Position numbers and translations under genes: made by a program. DNA of 18,192 bases from Nitrospirota bacterium (GTDB lineage Bacteria; Nitrospirota; Nitrospiria; Nitrospirales; UBA8639): positions 1-18,192 of the forward strand of contig QIMB01000431.1 of assembly GCA_003233615.1 (NCBI GenBank), in the 5' to 3' direction. The stretch's first letter is position 1; each line of letters opens with the position of its first letter. This document shows positions 7,207 through 14,570 of the stretch, piece by piece. The notes under the pieces were generated by a model that was given only the letters and a program-made list of their open reading frames with translations, was not told where the DNA came from and ran no database searches.

Positions 7207-7418
7207 GCTGTTGAATAGTATCCCGTGCACAAGCCCGTACATGACCGAGGTGCGATGGACGTCAGTAGCCAAGGGAATGATCAAAAACGTTCGTCCAGTC
7301 GTGTCCTGAGCCGTGCCGAAGGAAAAGCCGCAGCTTTTGGGACGCGCGGAGTGTATTCTCAGTATGAGCGCACGACAAAACAGCGAGAGCGCCGCTGGCA
7401 GATTTTTTCAACATTCCC
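7207..7418 (+). repeat. MITE-like dispersed repeat, copy R2 (internally deleted)
   Basis: Begins GCTGTTGAATAG and ends TTCAACATTCCC, in the same orientation as R1. Inner inverted ends are at 7273-7298 (GGGAATGATCAAAAACG) and 7395-7418 (CTGGCAGATTTTTTCAACAT). Compared with R1 it lacks roughly 66 bases of the GC-rich interior (the CTTCGTAGCTACTTCGGCG part) and is more diverged. Its leading part (7207-7272, GTACATGACCGAGGTGCGAT) matches R3 better than R1. It ends 36 bases before the downstream regulator gene, so it makes up most of that gene's leader. Confidence 0.8.
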
Positions 7419-7453
7419 ATTGTGGGTCGTGTGAATTATGAGGGAGACGAGTC

Positions 7454-8917
7454 ATGGAGTCAGCAATGTTTACTGAATCCCCGATGAGAAATCGAGCGGC
7501 CAGAATTCTTGTAGTGGAAGATAAACAGGATGTCAGGGAAACCATTAAACTTCAGTTGGAAGATGAAGGTCACGATGTCACGGAAACTGATTCAGGAAAA
7601 CAAGCTCTTGTCTTGGCCGAATCGTCTCCTTTTGACCTGGTGTTAACCGATGTCATGTTGCCAGACCTCAATGGGATTGAACTCGTTCAGCAGATGAATC
7701 AATGGCCGTCCCGTCCCGTGACGGTGGTGATGACCGGGTATGGGTCTGTCGAATTGGCCGTGAATGCGATTAAAGCAGGTGCTTTTGATTTCTTGTCCAA
7801 GCCCTTTTCCGTCGATGTCTTGAGTGCCACAGTGTCTAGTGCTTTACGGGTGAAATCACTCCAAGATGAGAATAGGGCACTAAGAAAAACAGTCAAAGGA
7901 CAATTTAGTTTAGGAAAGCTCGTGAGCTCCAGTCCGGTCATGAAAGAAGTGTTTGAACTTGTCGATTGTGTGGCAGATACCGATAGTACCGTTCTTATTT
8001 TAGGAGAAAGTGGGACGGGTAAGGAGCTCATCGCCCAGACGATTCATGCCAATAGTACTCGGTGTCAGGGAAATCTCATACCGGTGAATTGCGGGGCTAT
8101 TCCTGAAGCCCTGTTAGAGAGCGAGTTGTTCGGTCATGAAAGAGGGGCGTTTACCGGAGCGGTGGCGGTGCGTGTTGGTCGTTTTGAGTTAGCCTCTGGC
8201 GGAACGATTTTCTTAGACGAAATCGGCGATTTGAGTCCTCCTCTTCAGGTCAAACTCCTTCGAGTTCTCCAGGAGCGAACGTTTGAGCGAGTTGGAGGAA
8301 CCCGGACATATAAATCAGATGCCCGAGTGATCGCGGCGACGAATCAAGATCTCGAGAATTTAGTTGCGGCCAAACAATTCAGGGAAGACCTTTTTTACCG
8401 CCTGAACGTCGTGCCCGTGCTGGTTCCACCTTTGCGCCAACGAGTTGAGGATATTCCTCTCTTGTTACAACATTTTATCGAGATGTTTAATGATCGTCGT
8501 AAAGCGGAATTGACTGGTGTCTCCGATCAGGCCATGGCCTTATTGTGTGAATATCCGTGGCCTGGCAATGTGCGGGAACTTGGTAATATTGTTGAGCGAA
8601 TTGCCATATTGAAACGACGAGGCTTGATAGAACCTAAAGATTTACCTGAGAAAATTCGCCGTCTCCCATCGGATCACCTTCCCACGATGTCTGCGGCTAT
8701 TCCAGTTGGCGGAATGGATCTTTCTCGTGCAGTAGAAGAATTTGAAAATCGGTTGATTCTCGAAGCTCTTGAGCGAACCAATTGGGTAAAAAGCAAAGCC
8801 GCTCGGCTCCTCCAGATTAACCGGACGACCCTCATTGAAAAGTTGAAAAAGAAGTCTCTTGCTGAAGTGGTGGCTCAACGCACCACACCCCCTGAAGATC
8901 TGGTTGGCGCCAAATAA
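7454..8917 (+). CDS. NtrC-family sigma-54-dependent response regulator (orphan)
   Basis: 487 residues with three domains. The receiver (about 15-130) has acidic pocket E22/D23, phospho-acceptor D66, T94 and K116. The sigma-54 AAA+ ATPase (about 155-395) has Walker A GESGTGKE (184-191), the sigma-54 contact loop GAFTGA (231-236) and Walker B GTIFLDE ending D255-E256. A Fis-type helix-turn-helix (about 435-475, SKAARLLQINRTTLIEKLK) completes it. All key residues are present, so it should be phosphorylated and drive open-complex formation at sigma-54 promoters. AGGGAG (7441-7446) lies 7 bases upstream of the ATG. No kinase is adjacent. The gene stands alone between inverted repeat copies (R2 before, R3 after). 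Target genes cannot be told from sequence; a role in flagellar control is possible from the neighbourhood. Confidence 0.95.
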   Translation: MESAMFTESPMRNRAARILVVEDKQDVRETIKLQLEDEGHDVTETDSGKQALVLAESSPFDLVLTDVMLPDLNGIELVQQMNQWPSRPVTVVMTGYGSVELAVNAIKAGAFDFLSKPFSVDVLSATVSSALRVKSLQDENRALRKTVKGQFSLGKLVSSSPVMKEVFELVDCVADTDSTVLILGESGTGKELIAQTIHANSTRCQGNLIPVNCGAIPEALLESELFGHERGAFTGAVAVRVGRFELASGGTIFLDEIGDLSPPLQVKLLRVLQERTFERVGGTRTYKSDARVIAATNQDLENLVAAKQFREDLFYRLNVVPVLVPPLRQRVEDIPLLLQHFIEMFNDRRKAELTGVSDQAMALLCEYPWPGNVRELGNIVERIAILKRRGLIEPKDLPEKIRRLPSDHLPTMSAAIPVGGMDLSRAVEEFENRLILEALERTNWVKSKAARLLQINRTTLIEKLKKKSLAEVVAQRTTPPEDLVGAK

Positions 8918-9075
8918 TTTGAAGCGTTTTCTAGGTTTCTTCTATTCCTTCCTGTCGTCCGTCCATACGGGCTTTGAGAAATCTTCTCCCACGCGGGGAT
9001 GACCCAAAAAATCCAATCAGTCTTGTCCTGAGCTCCATCGATGGACGCGCCGAACTTCATGTATGGCTTTTTCCC

Positions 9076-9343
9076 AGGGAATGTTGAAAAAAGCCGCCAG
9101 CGGCGTTCCCTGCCTTCGCCGGGCCTCCTTCGCCGAAGTAGCTACGAAGGCTGAAAGCGGCTTCGCGCAGGCAGGTCGCCCTTTTGTCGTGCTCACGTAC
9201 TGAGAGGACGCTCCGCGCGTCAAAAAGGCTGTGGCCTTTCCTTCGGCAGGGCTCAGGACATGCTTTTTTGAACATTCTCTTGGCTGCTGACGTCGATCGC
9301 CCCTCGGACATGTACGGGCATGCGTGTGATAATACTCAACAGC
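9076..9343 (-). repeat. MITE-like dispersed repeat, copy R3 (inverted relative to R1 and R2)
   Basis: Read on the minus strand it begins GCTGTTGAGTATTATCAC (from 9343) and ends TTCAACATTCCCT (to 9076). Inner inverted ends are at 9270-9279 (GAACATTCTC) and 9077-9100 (GGGAATGTTGAAAAAAG). Its 9076-9229 part is almost identical to 6326-6479 of R1 (four differences in about 154 bases by eye). No transposase. Confidence 0.85.
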
Positions 9344-9402
9344 CCCTTTCAGATGTGGACGCTGACTCCGCCTTCTCAATCAGCCTGAAGTTCTGACCCT
9401 TT

Positions 9403-9418
9403 CGTCAACTCATTGACG
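9403..9418. repeat. Short perfect inverted repeat upstream of the TPR gene
   Basis: CGTCAA (9403-9408) and TTGACG (9413-9418) are separated by CTCA. No T run follows. It lies about 100 bases upstream of the sigma-54-like site, a distance at which enhancer-binding activators often bind, but a chance palindrome is quite possible. Confidence 0.3.
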
Positions 9419-9514
9419 GCTGCAGTTTCTTCCCAGCAGCGCATTCTGCGTAAAAAACCCTCATTTTTCAACAAAATTTCCCGGTCGGCTATTTTGAGCC
9501 AGGTAAGAAATTCT

Positions 9515-9531
9515 CGGGTCCGGTTTTTGCT
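9515..9531 (+). promoter_or_regulatory. Candidate sigma-54 (-24/-12) promoter for the TPR-kinase-regulator operon
   Basis: CGGGTCCG (9515-9522), four bases, then TTGCT (9527-9531). The -12 element matches TTGCW fully. The -24 element matches YTGGCACG at five of eight positions, including both G and the closing CG, and the GG-to-GC spacing is the required 10 bases. It lies 35 bases before the ATG of the TPR gene. Plausible but imperfect. Confidence 0.4.
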
Positions 9532-9566
9532 GAAATAGGTCTTAGCATGTTGGAGGAATGTGAATC

Positions 9567-11639
9567 ATGGGTCGATTTCTCTGGATTGTCGGGGTAGCTG
9601 TCCTCTGGCCCAGTACGGCAGCGGGTGGGGCCTGCTCGGAATTTACCTGGCATCATCCACAAGAGATGGTTATGCCGCATCTTATACATGAAGGTCAGAA
9701 GGCTATGGAAACGAATGCTTTGGTGGAAGCGAGAGAAATGTTTGCTACATATCTCTTGGCCAATGACAAAGGAGTCTTTGCGGATGGCGCAGAGTGGGCT
9801 GTGGCCTCACTTCCTGATGTCACCGAAGAACCAGGGAAAGATTTTTTGACACAGATTGAGCGGCTACAAGCGATGAAAGTTGCACACCCGGATAGTGCGT
9901 ATGCCCCGTGGGCGCTATGCATGATGGGACAATTCTATTGGGATGCTGGATGGCATTCAGAAGCGAATGCCTTGTTTGAAGAATTTCTTAGTGTCTACCC
10001 TGAGCATCCCCTGGCAGGTGGAATCATGGTCGAAGCGGGTTTGGGGTATTTGAAAAAACAACAATTTCTTGAGGCTGCTTTGATACTTCGTCGAGTTGTC
10101 GAAGAGCCAAAATGGGAAGCCCATCGAGCCAGTGGGGCCTTAGGATTGGCTGATGCCACAGCGATGTCCAAGGTCTGGGGTCAAGCCTACTATTGGTATC
10201 GCGTGGTCGAAGCTGAAAGCCCCGATCTTATTCGAGAATCTGAGCAATCTTCGTATTATTACGGATTGACCGAAGTGGAAGTTGGGGACTCCCAAAAGGC
10301 GATTCCGAGATTTTTGACAACGGTTAATCTTCATCCTCAGAAGAAAATTGCCGGTCAAGCATTAAATCGTATTTCTGAAAAATTACAACAAGATGGCCAT
10401 GAATTCTTGTCCTTATGGTTTGCGGAACAGGCAACGCAGCGATTTGGAGGACAGGAAGCTGGCCGTCGAGGGCAAGCAGCACAAATCAGATGGGTCGTCG
10501 AGTTTTTGTCCCGAGACCATTCGAAGGAAGAGTGGGCACATGTCTATCAACGGTTGAATGACCTAGACCTTTATATATCAGTGTCCTGGGATAATGTTGT
10601 GGAAACAGCTCGAATATTGAGTCATGCCCCGGAGCCGGATATTGTCGAAGAAAGCTTGTTGTGGATGGGACGAGGCAACGTCATTTTAGAAGATATTTCA
10701 GCGGCCATCGAGTCTCTTCGGTCTGTGGCGATTGTGGCAACCTCAGAAAGAGGGCGTCAGGAAGCTCAGCAACGATTAAGTGTTGTCCTGAATCAGGAAA
10801 TTCACATGTTCTACGATCAGCAAGCCTGGGTCTCATTGCTCAAATTCCATGAAGATCAACGGGAAGCGTTTCATGTAATCCCCCTCACACGTGAACATGT
10901 CAGGAGGGTGGCTCAAGCCTATCAACATATCAATCTTCCCGGGAAAGCCATGCAGTGGTACGACCAATTATTACAAGACCATCCGAAGAGTCCTTTGCGG
11001 GAAGAAATCTTTGCACAAAAAGTTTTTCTCGCTGAGGGCCAAGGCAAGAGTCAATTGGTACGAGAGGCGGGTGAGATATATGTACACGAGTATCCTCAAG
11101 GTCAGTGGCGGGCTGAAGTCTCCACAGCCCTGGGCATGGAATCCGTAGGTCGTCAAGACTATGGACAAGCCATTCAACACTTATCAGATGTATTAACGCA
11201 GACGCATGATGCGGCGTTACAGCGTTACGTCCTTCGTCATCGTGCCCTGGCGTATCAAAAGGAATGGAAGCCAGAGTTAGCGCTACTGGATTTACAACAG
11301 GTGGTGGCTCTTGATCCTTTGGATATGGTGAATGTCGTGCGGTTGGGAGACTTTCAATTTGATCAAGGTGATTTTGCCGATGCTGAGTCGCAGTACGAAC
11401 ACGTACTGTCTTCCAAGGCATCAGAAGCCTTGAAGGTCTGGGCTAAGTATCGATCGGGGCTTTCACTCGATTATCAAGGAAGTGCGACCAAAGCGAGAAG
11501 TCTTTTGGCAGAAGTTCGGCAATTACACACACGGGCACCGGAATTCGAAAATACTATTCGTACTGCTGCTGTCGCGGTGTTGGAAGAATTTTCTTTACAA
11601 GAAGCATTGCTAGTCGGGAGGGTACATGAAGGGAGCTAA
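9567..11639 (+). CDS. Exported tetratricopeptide-repeat protein
   Basis: 690 residues. An N-terminal signal peptide is likely (MGRFLWIVGVAVLWPSTAAG, cleavage near AAGG-A), so it probably acts in the periplasm. The rest is helical with many degenerate TPR units, e.g. about 110-185 (AWHSEAN-like DAGWHSEANALFEEFLSVYP and KKQQFLEAALILRRVV) and about 515-625 (GRQDYGQAIQHLSDVL, AYQKEWKPELALLDLQQVV, DQGDFADAESQYEHVLSS). TPR arrays bind partner proteins, and no enzyme motif is seen. GGAGG (9552-9556) lies 10 bases before the ATG. It overlaps the histidine kinase gene by 14 bases, so the two are translationally coupled. It may sense or scaffold an envelope or flagellar component for the kinase, which has no sensory domain of its own; that is inference. 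Confidence 0.85.
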   Translation: MGRFLWIVGVAVLWPSTAAGGACSEFTWHHPQEMVMPHLIHEGQKAMETNALVEAREMFATYLLANDKGVFADGAEWAVASLPDVTEEPGKDFLTQIERLQAMKVAHPDSAYAPWALCMMGQFYWDAGWHSEANALFEEFLSVYPEHPLAGGIMVEAGLGYLKKQQFLEAALILRRVVEEPKWEAHRASGALGLADATAMSKVWGQAYYWYRVVEAESPDLIRESEQSSYYYGLTEVEVGDSQKAIPRFLTTVNLHPQKKIAGQALNRISEKLQQDGHEFLSLWFAEQATQRFGGQEAGRRGQAAQIRWVVEFLSRDHSKEEWAHVYQRLNDLDLYISVSWDNVVETARILSHAPEPDIVEESLLWMGRGNVILEDISAAIESLRSVAIVATSERGRQEAQQRLSVVLNQEIHMFYDQQAWVSLLKFHEDQREAFHVIPLTREHVRRVAQAYQHINLPGKAMQWYDQLLQDHPKSPLREEIFAQKVFLAEGQGKSQLVREAGEIYVHEYPQGQWRAEVSTALGMESVGRQDYGQAIQHLSDVLTQTHDAALQRYVLRHRALAYQKEWKPELALLDLQQVVALDPLDMVNVVRLGDFQFDQGDFADAESQYEHVLSSKASEALKVWAKYRSGLSLDYQGSATKARSLLAEVRQLHTRAPEFENTIRTAAVAVLEEFSLQEALLVGRVHEGS

Positions 11640-12504
11640 AACAGCTGGAGTGTCGTTGTGGGATCAGCCGACAGATTGGAAACAGAAACGCGTGCCGCGC
11701 AATGCGCGTGCTCTTCCAGCTGTTCGCAATCGATCATTGCATGTGTCTATTCAAAAAAAAGTAGATGATGCTCCTTTCTCTCCAAGCATGCAGCCATCGA
11801 AGGAAGAGCATCATCGTCGTTTAATGAGCCTTGGAGAAAAAGTGGCGAGTCTTGCCCATGAAATTCGAAATCCTCTCTCGAGTATTGAGTGGTTTGCCAC
11901 CTTATTGAGACGTAACCATCATAGCCAGAAAGAGCGGCAGGAGTTGGCTGATCATTGTATTCAAGCCGTTCGAACCTTAGATCATTTAGTGTCGAATATG
12001 TTGGTGTTCAGTGCTCCTTTAGAGACCGAGCATGAACCCATACATATTTGTACCTTACTTGATGATGTGGAATTGTTAGCGATGTATCCTCTACGAAAAA
12101 AACGCGTAACAATTCATCGTCATAACGATGGACAGCTGTCTACCTTCAAGGGGCATGAATCTTTAGTGAAACAGGTAATGCTCAATCTTGTGATCAACGC
12201 GATTCATGCATCCAAGCCGGATAGCATGATCGAAATACAGTACCGACAAGAATCACGTCGCATCACAAAACAAGAAGGAGAAGTTCTTGAGCAGGGGACG
12301 ATCTTTCGTATCCGTGACTCTGGTTGCGGGATGTCAGAGGAAGGGCTCTCGCATATGTTCCGTCCGTTTTATTCCACACGAAAGGGAGGCACGGGCCTTG
12401 GTCTTTCTATCGTGAAGCAGATTATGCAGATTCATCGCGGTGTAATTGAGATCACCAGTCAAGAAGGAAAAGGGACAACAGTTGAACTCTTTTTCCCTCA
12501 GTAA
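11626..12504 (+). CDS. Soluble sensor histidine kinase (FlrB/FleS-like)
   Basis: 292 residues without membrane segments. A basic N-terminal part of about 65 residues of no known fold precedes a HisKA dimerisation domain with the H-box SLAHEIRNPLSS (H78 the likely phospho-acceptor). The ATPase domain has N-box N187/N191 (MLNLVINAIHA), G1 DSGCG (231-235), F-box MFRPFYSTRKGG and G2 GGTGLGL (254-260). It should autophosphorylate and pass phosphate to the regulator encoded 11 bases downstream. A soluble kinase beside an NtrC-type regulator and flagellar genes resembles FlrB/FlrC of Vibrio and FleS/FleR of Pseudomonas, but there is no recognisable PAS domain here. GGGAGGG just before the ATG acts as ribosome binding site within the end of the TPR gene. 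Confidence 0.93.
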   Translation: MKGAKTAGVSLWDQPTDWKQKRVPRNARALPAVRNRSLHVSIQKKVDDAPFSPSMQPSKEEHHRRLMSLGEKVASLAHEIRNPLSSIEWFATLLRRNHHSQKERQELADHCIQAVRTLDHLVSNMLVFSAPLETEHEPIHICTLLDDVELLAMYPLRKKRVTIHRHNDGQLSTFKGHESLVKQVMLNLVINAIHASKPDSMIEIQYRQESRRITKQEGEVLEQGTIFRIRDSGCGMSEEGLSHMFRPFYSTRKGGTGLGLSIVKQIMQIHRGVIEITSQEGKGTTVELFFPQ

Positions 12505-12515
12505 AGGAGCATGGC

Positions 12516-13904
12516 ATGCTAGAGACCGGGAGTGAGGTGAGTCGAGGCATCCTCGTTGTTGAAGATGATGAAGAGTTGCAGACAGCATTAAGCACAGTGT
12601 TAAGCCAACATGGTTATGAGGTCACGGTCGCGAGAGATGGGCATGAGGGCTTAGAGTATGTTGAACGAGATGCCCCGTGGCTGGTACTCACCGACTTGAA
12701 TCTACCTGGAAAAGGAGGGATGGATTTCTTACGAGAAGTCCGGACCCAAGGCTATCAAATGCCCGTTGTCGTGATGACGGCCTATGGAGGTGTGGATGTC
12801 GCGGTGGAAGCCCTGAAATATGGAGCAACTGATTTTCTCCAAAAACCCTTTCCGTTTGATCGTCTAGAGAAGCTTATCAAGCAACTGGATGAGGATCGGA
12901 GTGAACCCCGCTATGTGACGAATGAGCCCCAAGGTCACACATCAGATGGTGAGAAACCACAAGGGTTTCTGACTCGAGACCCTAAAGTACTGCAAACCTT
13001 AAAAATGCTGGATATGGTCGCAAGTAGCTCAGCAACAATTTTGATTCAAGGGGAAAGCGGGACGGGAAAAGAAGTGCTGGCTCGGCATATCCATCAAAAG
13101 AGCACACGCGCCCATCAACCGTTTGTTGCCATTAATTGTGCGGCATTGCCTGAAGGCCTCTTAGAAAGTGAATTGTTTGGATACGAGAAAGGGGCATTTA
13201 CCGGGGCTCTCGCCCGGCGTGCTGGAAAATTTGAACTGGCTCATCAAGGAACCATTTTATTGGATGAGATCGGAGAGATGAGTCTAGGCCTGCAGGCCAA
13301 GTTGTTACGGGTTCTCCAGGAACGTGAAGTTGATCGTTTAGGCTCGCAGAGGCCAGTGAAAGTGGATGTGCGGGTGATTGTCACCACGAACAGAAATCTT
13401 GCACAGGAAGTTCAAGCCGGGCGGTTTCGAGAAGATGTGTATTACAGGTTGAGCGTCATGCCTTTCACTCTTCCGCCGTTACGGGATCGGCCAGAGGATA
13501 TTCAATTGTTGGCAGAGCAATTTACGCATCGCTCATTTCGTCGAAACAACCGTCCGTGGAAAGGCATTTCTGATGAGGCCATGATGTATTTGAAAAGTCA
13601 GCCATGGCGAGGCAATGTTCGTGAATTAGAAAATGTGATTGAGCGAGGGGTGTTGCTGGCTGACAATGGGCCATTGCAAGTCGAACATTTTCAATTTGAT
13701 GAACCTGGATTAACGTCCAGTCCCACGCATGCGCCAACTGGAACCATTTGGGAAATGGAGCGAGACCTCATTCTTCGTACATTAGAAGCGCATAATAGTA
13801 ATCGAACGCATGCTGCCAGAACCTTAGGGATTAGTATTCGTACATTACGCAATAAATTGCGAGAGTATCGGCAATTGAACGGGGGACTGTCATTAGGTGT
13901 GTAG
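12516..13904 (+). CDS. NtrC-family sigma-54 response regulator (FlrC/FleR-like)
   Basis: 462 residues. The receiver (about 10-125) has acidic pocket E16/D17/D18, phospho-acceptor D60, T88 and K110. The AAA+ ATPase (about 150-380) has Walker A GESGTGKE (179-186), GAFTGA (226-231) and Walker B GTILLDE (D250-E251). A Fis-type helix-turn-helix lies at about 425-455 (NRTHAARTLGISIRTLRNKL). AAAGGAGC (12503-12510) sets the start at ATG 12516 rather than the out-of-frame ATG at 12511. It follows the kinase gene by 11 bases and precedes flgB, which supports a role as activator of sigma-54-dependent basal-body genes. The paralogue at 7454 has the same architecture but differs widely in sequence. Confidence 0.95.
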   Translation: MLETGSEVSRGILVVEDDEELQTALSTVLSQHGYEVTVARDGHEGLEYVERDAPWLVLTDLNLPGKGGMDFLREVRTQGYQMPVVVMTAYGGVDVAVEALKYGATDFLQKPFPFDRLEKLIKQLDEDRSEPRYVTNEPQGHTSDGEKPQGFLTRDPKVLQTLKMLDMVASSSATILIQGESGTGKEVLARHIHQKSTRAHQPFVAINCAALPEGLLESELFGYEKGAFTGALARRAGKFELAHQGTILLDEIGEMSLGLQAKLLRVLQEREVDRLGSQRPVKVDVRVIVTTNRNLAQEVQAGRFREDVYYRLSVMPFTLPPLRDRPEDIQLLAEQFTHRSFRRNNRPWKGISDEAMMYLKSQPWRGNVRELENVIERGVLLADNGPLQVEHFQFDEPGLTSSPTHAPTGTIWEMERDLILRTLEAHNSNRTHAARTLGISIRTLRNKLREYRQLNGGLSLGV

Positions 13905-13914
13905 GGGAACATTC

Positions 13915-13944
13915 GTAAGGCGTAAGGCGCAAAAGACGTGAAGC
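13915..13944. repeat. Heptamer repeat, half element, copy E
   Basis: Two identical tandem heptamers GTAAGGC (13915-13921, 13922-13928), then a nine-base spacer and GTGAAGC (13938-13944). The array starts 11 bases after the regulator stop codon. Unlike the other copies no inverted pyrimidine arm follows; a different palindromic motif begins at about 13956. Confidence 0.7.
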
Positions 13945-13955
13945 GGACATTCCTC

Positions 13956-14010
13956 TGTCATCCTGAGCGGAGTCGAAGCATCTCGTTCAGCAGCGCAGAT
14001 AGTCTGAACG
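13956..14010. repeat. CTGAGCGGAGTCGAAG-type palindromic motif before flgB
   Basis: TGTCATCCTGAGCGGAGTCG and the bases to 13990 form a hairpin: CTGAGCGGAG (13963-13972) pairs with CTCGTTCAG (13982-13990) with one bulge and one G-U pair. An alternative perfect stem joins CGTTCAG (13984-13990) with CTGAACG (14004-14010) over 13 bases. The two stems share an arm and are mutually exclusive. The string GAAGCATCTCGTT recurs on the minus strand within 679-758. Confidence 0.65.
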
Positions 14011-14044
14011 ACACTCAGAAAATGATGGTGGAAGGGAGGCCCCG

Positions 14045-14452
14045 ATGATGATTTCTCCGTGGGATAAAGGGACTGTCTTATTTGAACGCGCATTAGATGT
14101 GCGGAGTGGTATTCATGAAACAATTGCTTCCAACATTGCGAATGAAGAAACGCCAGGCTATAAGGCCAGGCACCTACCATTTCCTGAGACCTTTGCAGCG
14201 GCGTTGCGTGGTGAGGGTTCGTTGAATTCGGTGGCAACCCATCCACAGCATTTAGGGGGACGTTCGGTTGAGGATCAAATTTTTGAGCAAACGGTCAAAC
14301 AAGATGCTGGAGCGGGGATCGATGAGAATACCGTCACTCTCGAAAAAGAAATGACCCTCATGGCAGAAAATACTCTTCTCTATATGGCCGTGAGTCAATT
14401 TTTAGATGGTCGTTTTGAAGGATGGAAAAAGGCGATAGCTGAAGGGCGATGA
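14045..14452 (+). CDS. flgB: Flagellar basal body rod protein FlgB
   Basis: 135 residues, a normal size. FlgB is a proximal rod subunit joining the MS ring/FliE to the rod in the periplasm, exported by the flagellar type III system without a signal peptide. Visible: the N-terminal rod-family segment ALDVRSGIHETIASNIANEE with TPGYKAR after it, and the C-terminal helix ENTVTLEKEMTLMAENTLLY. The gene begins ATGATG; with GGGAGG at 14034-14039 the second ATG (14048) has the better spacing (8 bases against 5), so the protein may lack the first methionine. It is the first basal-body gene after the FlrC-like regulator, and is separated from flgC by a heptamer palindrome. Confidence 0.95.
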   Translation: MMISPWDKGTVLFERALDVRSGIHETIASNIANEETPGYKARHLPFPETFAAALRGEGSLNSVATHPQHLGGRSVEDQIFEQTVKQDAGAGIDENTVTLEKEMTLMAENTLLYMAVSQFLDGRFEGWKKAIAEGR

Positions 14453-14458
14453 GGGGAA

Positions 14459-14548
14459 GGGAGAAGGTAGATGGGAGAAGAGAGACGGGAGAAGAGAAGG
14501 CAAGGCTTCTTTCATGTTGCTTCTCACATCTCACTTCTGCCTTCTCAC
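14459..14548. repeat. Heptamer-repeat palindrome in the flgB-flgC gap, copy A
   Basis: Left arm: GGGAGAA at 14459, 14473 and 14487, exactly 14 bases apart, alternating with GGTAGAT, GAGAGAC and GAGAAGG, i.e. six heptamers in phase. Right arm: four contiguous inverted heptamers at 14521-14548, which on the minus strand read GTGAGAA, GGCAGAA, GTGAGAT, GTGAGAA. The arms pair imperfectly. The array starts 6 bases after the flgB stop and ends 11 bases before the AGGAGG of flgC. Confidence 0.85.
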
Positions 14549-14570
14549 TATTTTAGAATAGGAGGAAGAT

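Larger units (their letters stand above)
8918..9566. other. Intergenic region with repeat R3 and a promoter candidate
   Basis: No convincing gene. It contains repeat R3 (9076-9343), a fragment before it with related wording (TCCTGAGCTCCATCGATGG near 9027), a small perfect inverted repeat at 9403-9418 and a sigma-54-like site at 9515-9531. Open frames on both strands across R3 are repeat-derived. Confidence 0.65.

Noticed and set aside
7393..7412. CTGGCAG...TTCAA considered as a sigma-54 promoter before the regulator gene (same wording in R1)
   Set aside because: The -12 element lacks the essential GC (TTCAA instead of TTGCW), and the sequence is just the end of the dispersed repeat.
9017..9379. 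Overlapping open frames on both strands of about 70-120 codons
   Set aside because: They lie across repeat R3, and the same peptides are readable from R1 (6205-6495). The frames follow from the GC-rich repeat and carry no ribosome binding site or family resemblance.
10930..11421. 163-codon minus-strand frame
   Set aside because: Antisense to the TPR gene, proline/histidine-rich shadow composition, no ribosome binding site of note.
13893..14246. 117-codon minus-strand frame over the flgB leader
   Set aside because: Runs antisense to flgB and through repeat motifs. Composition fits a shadow frame.
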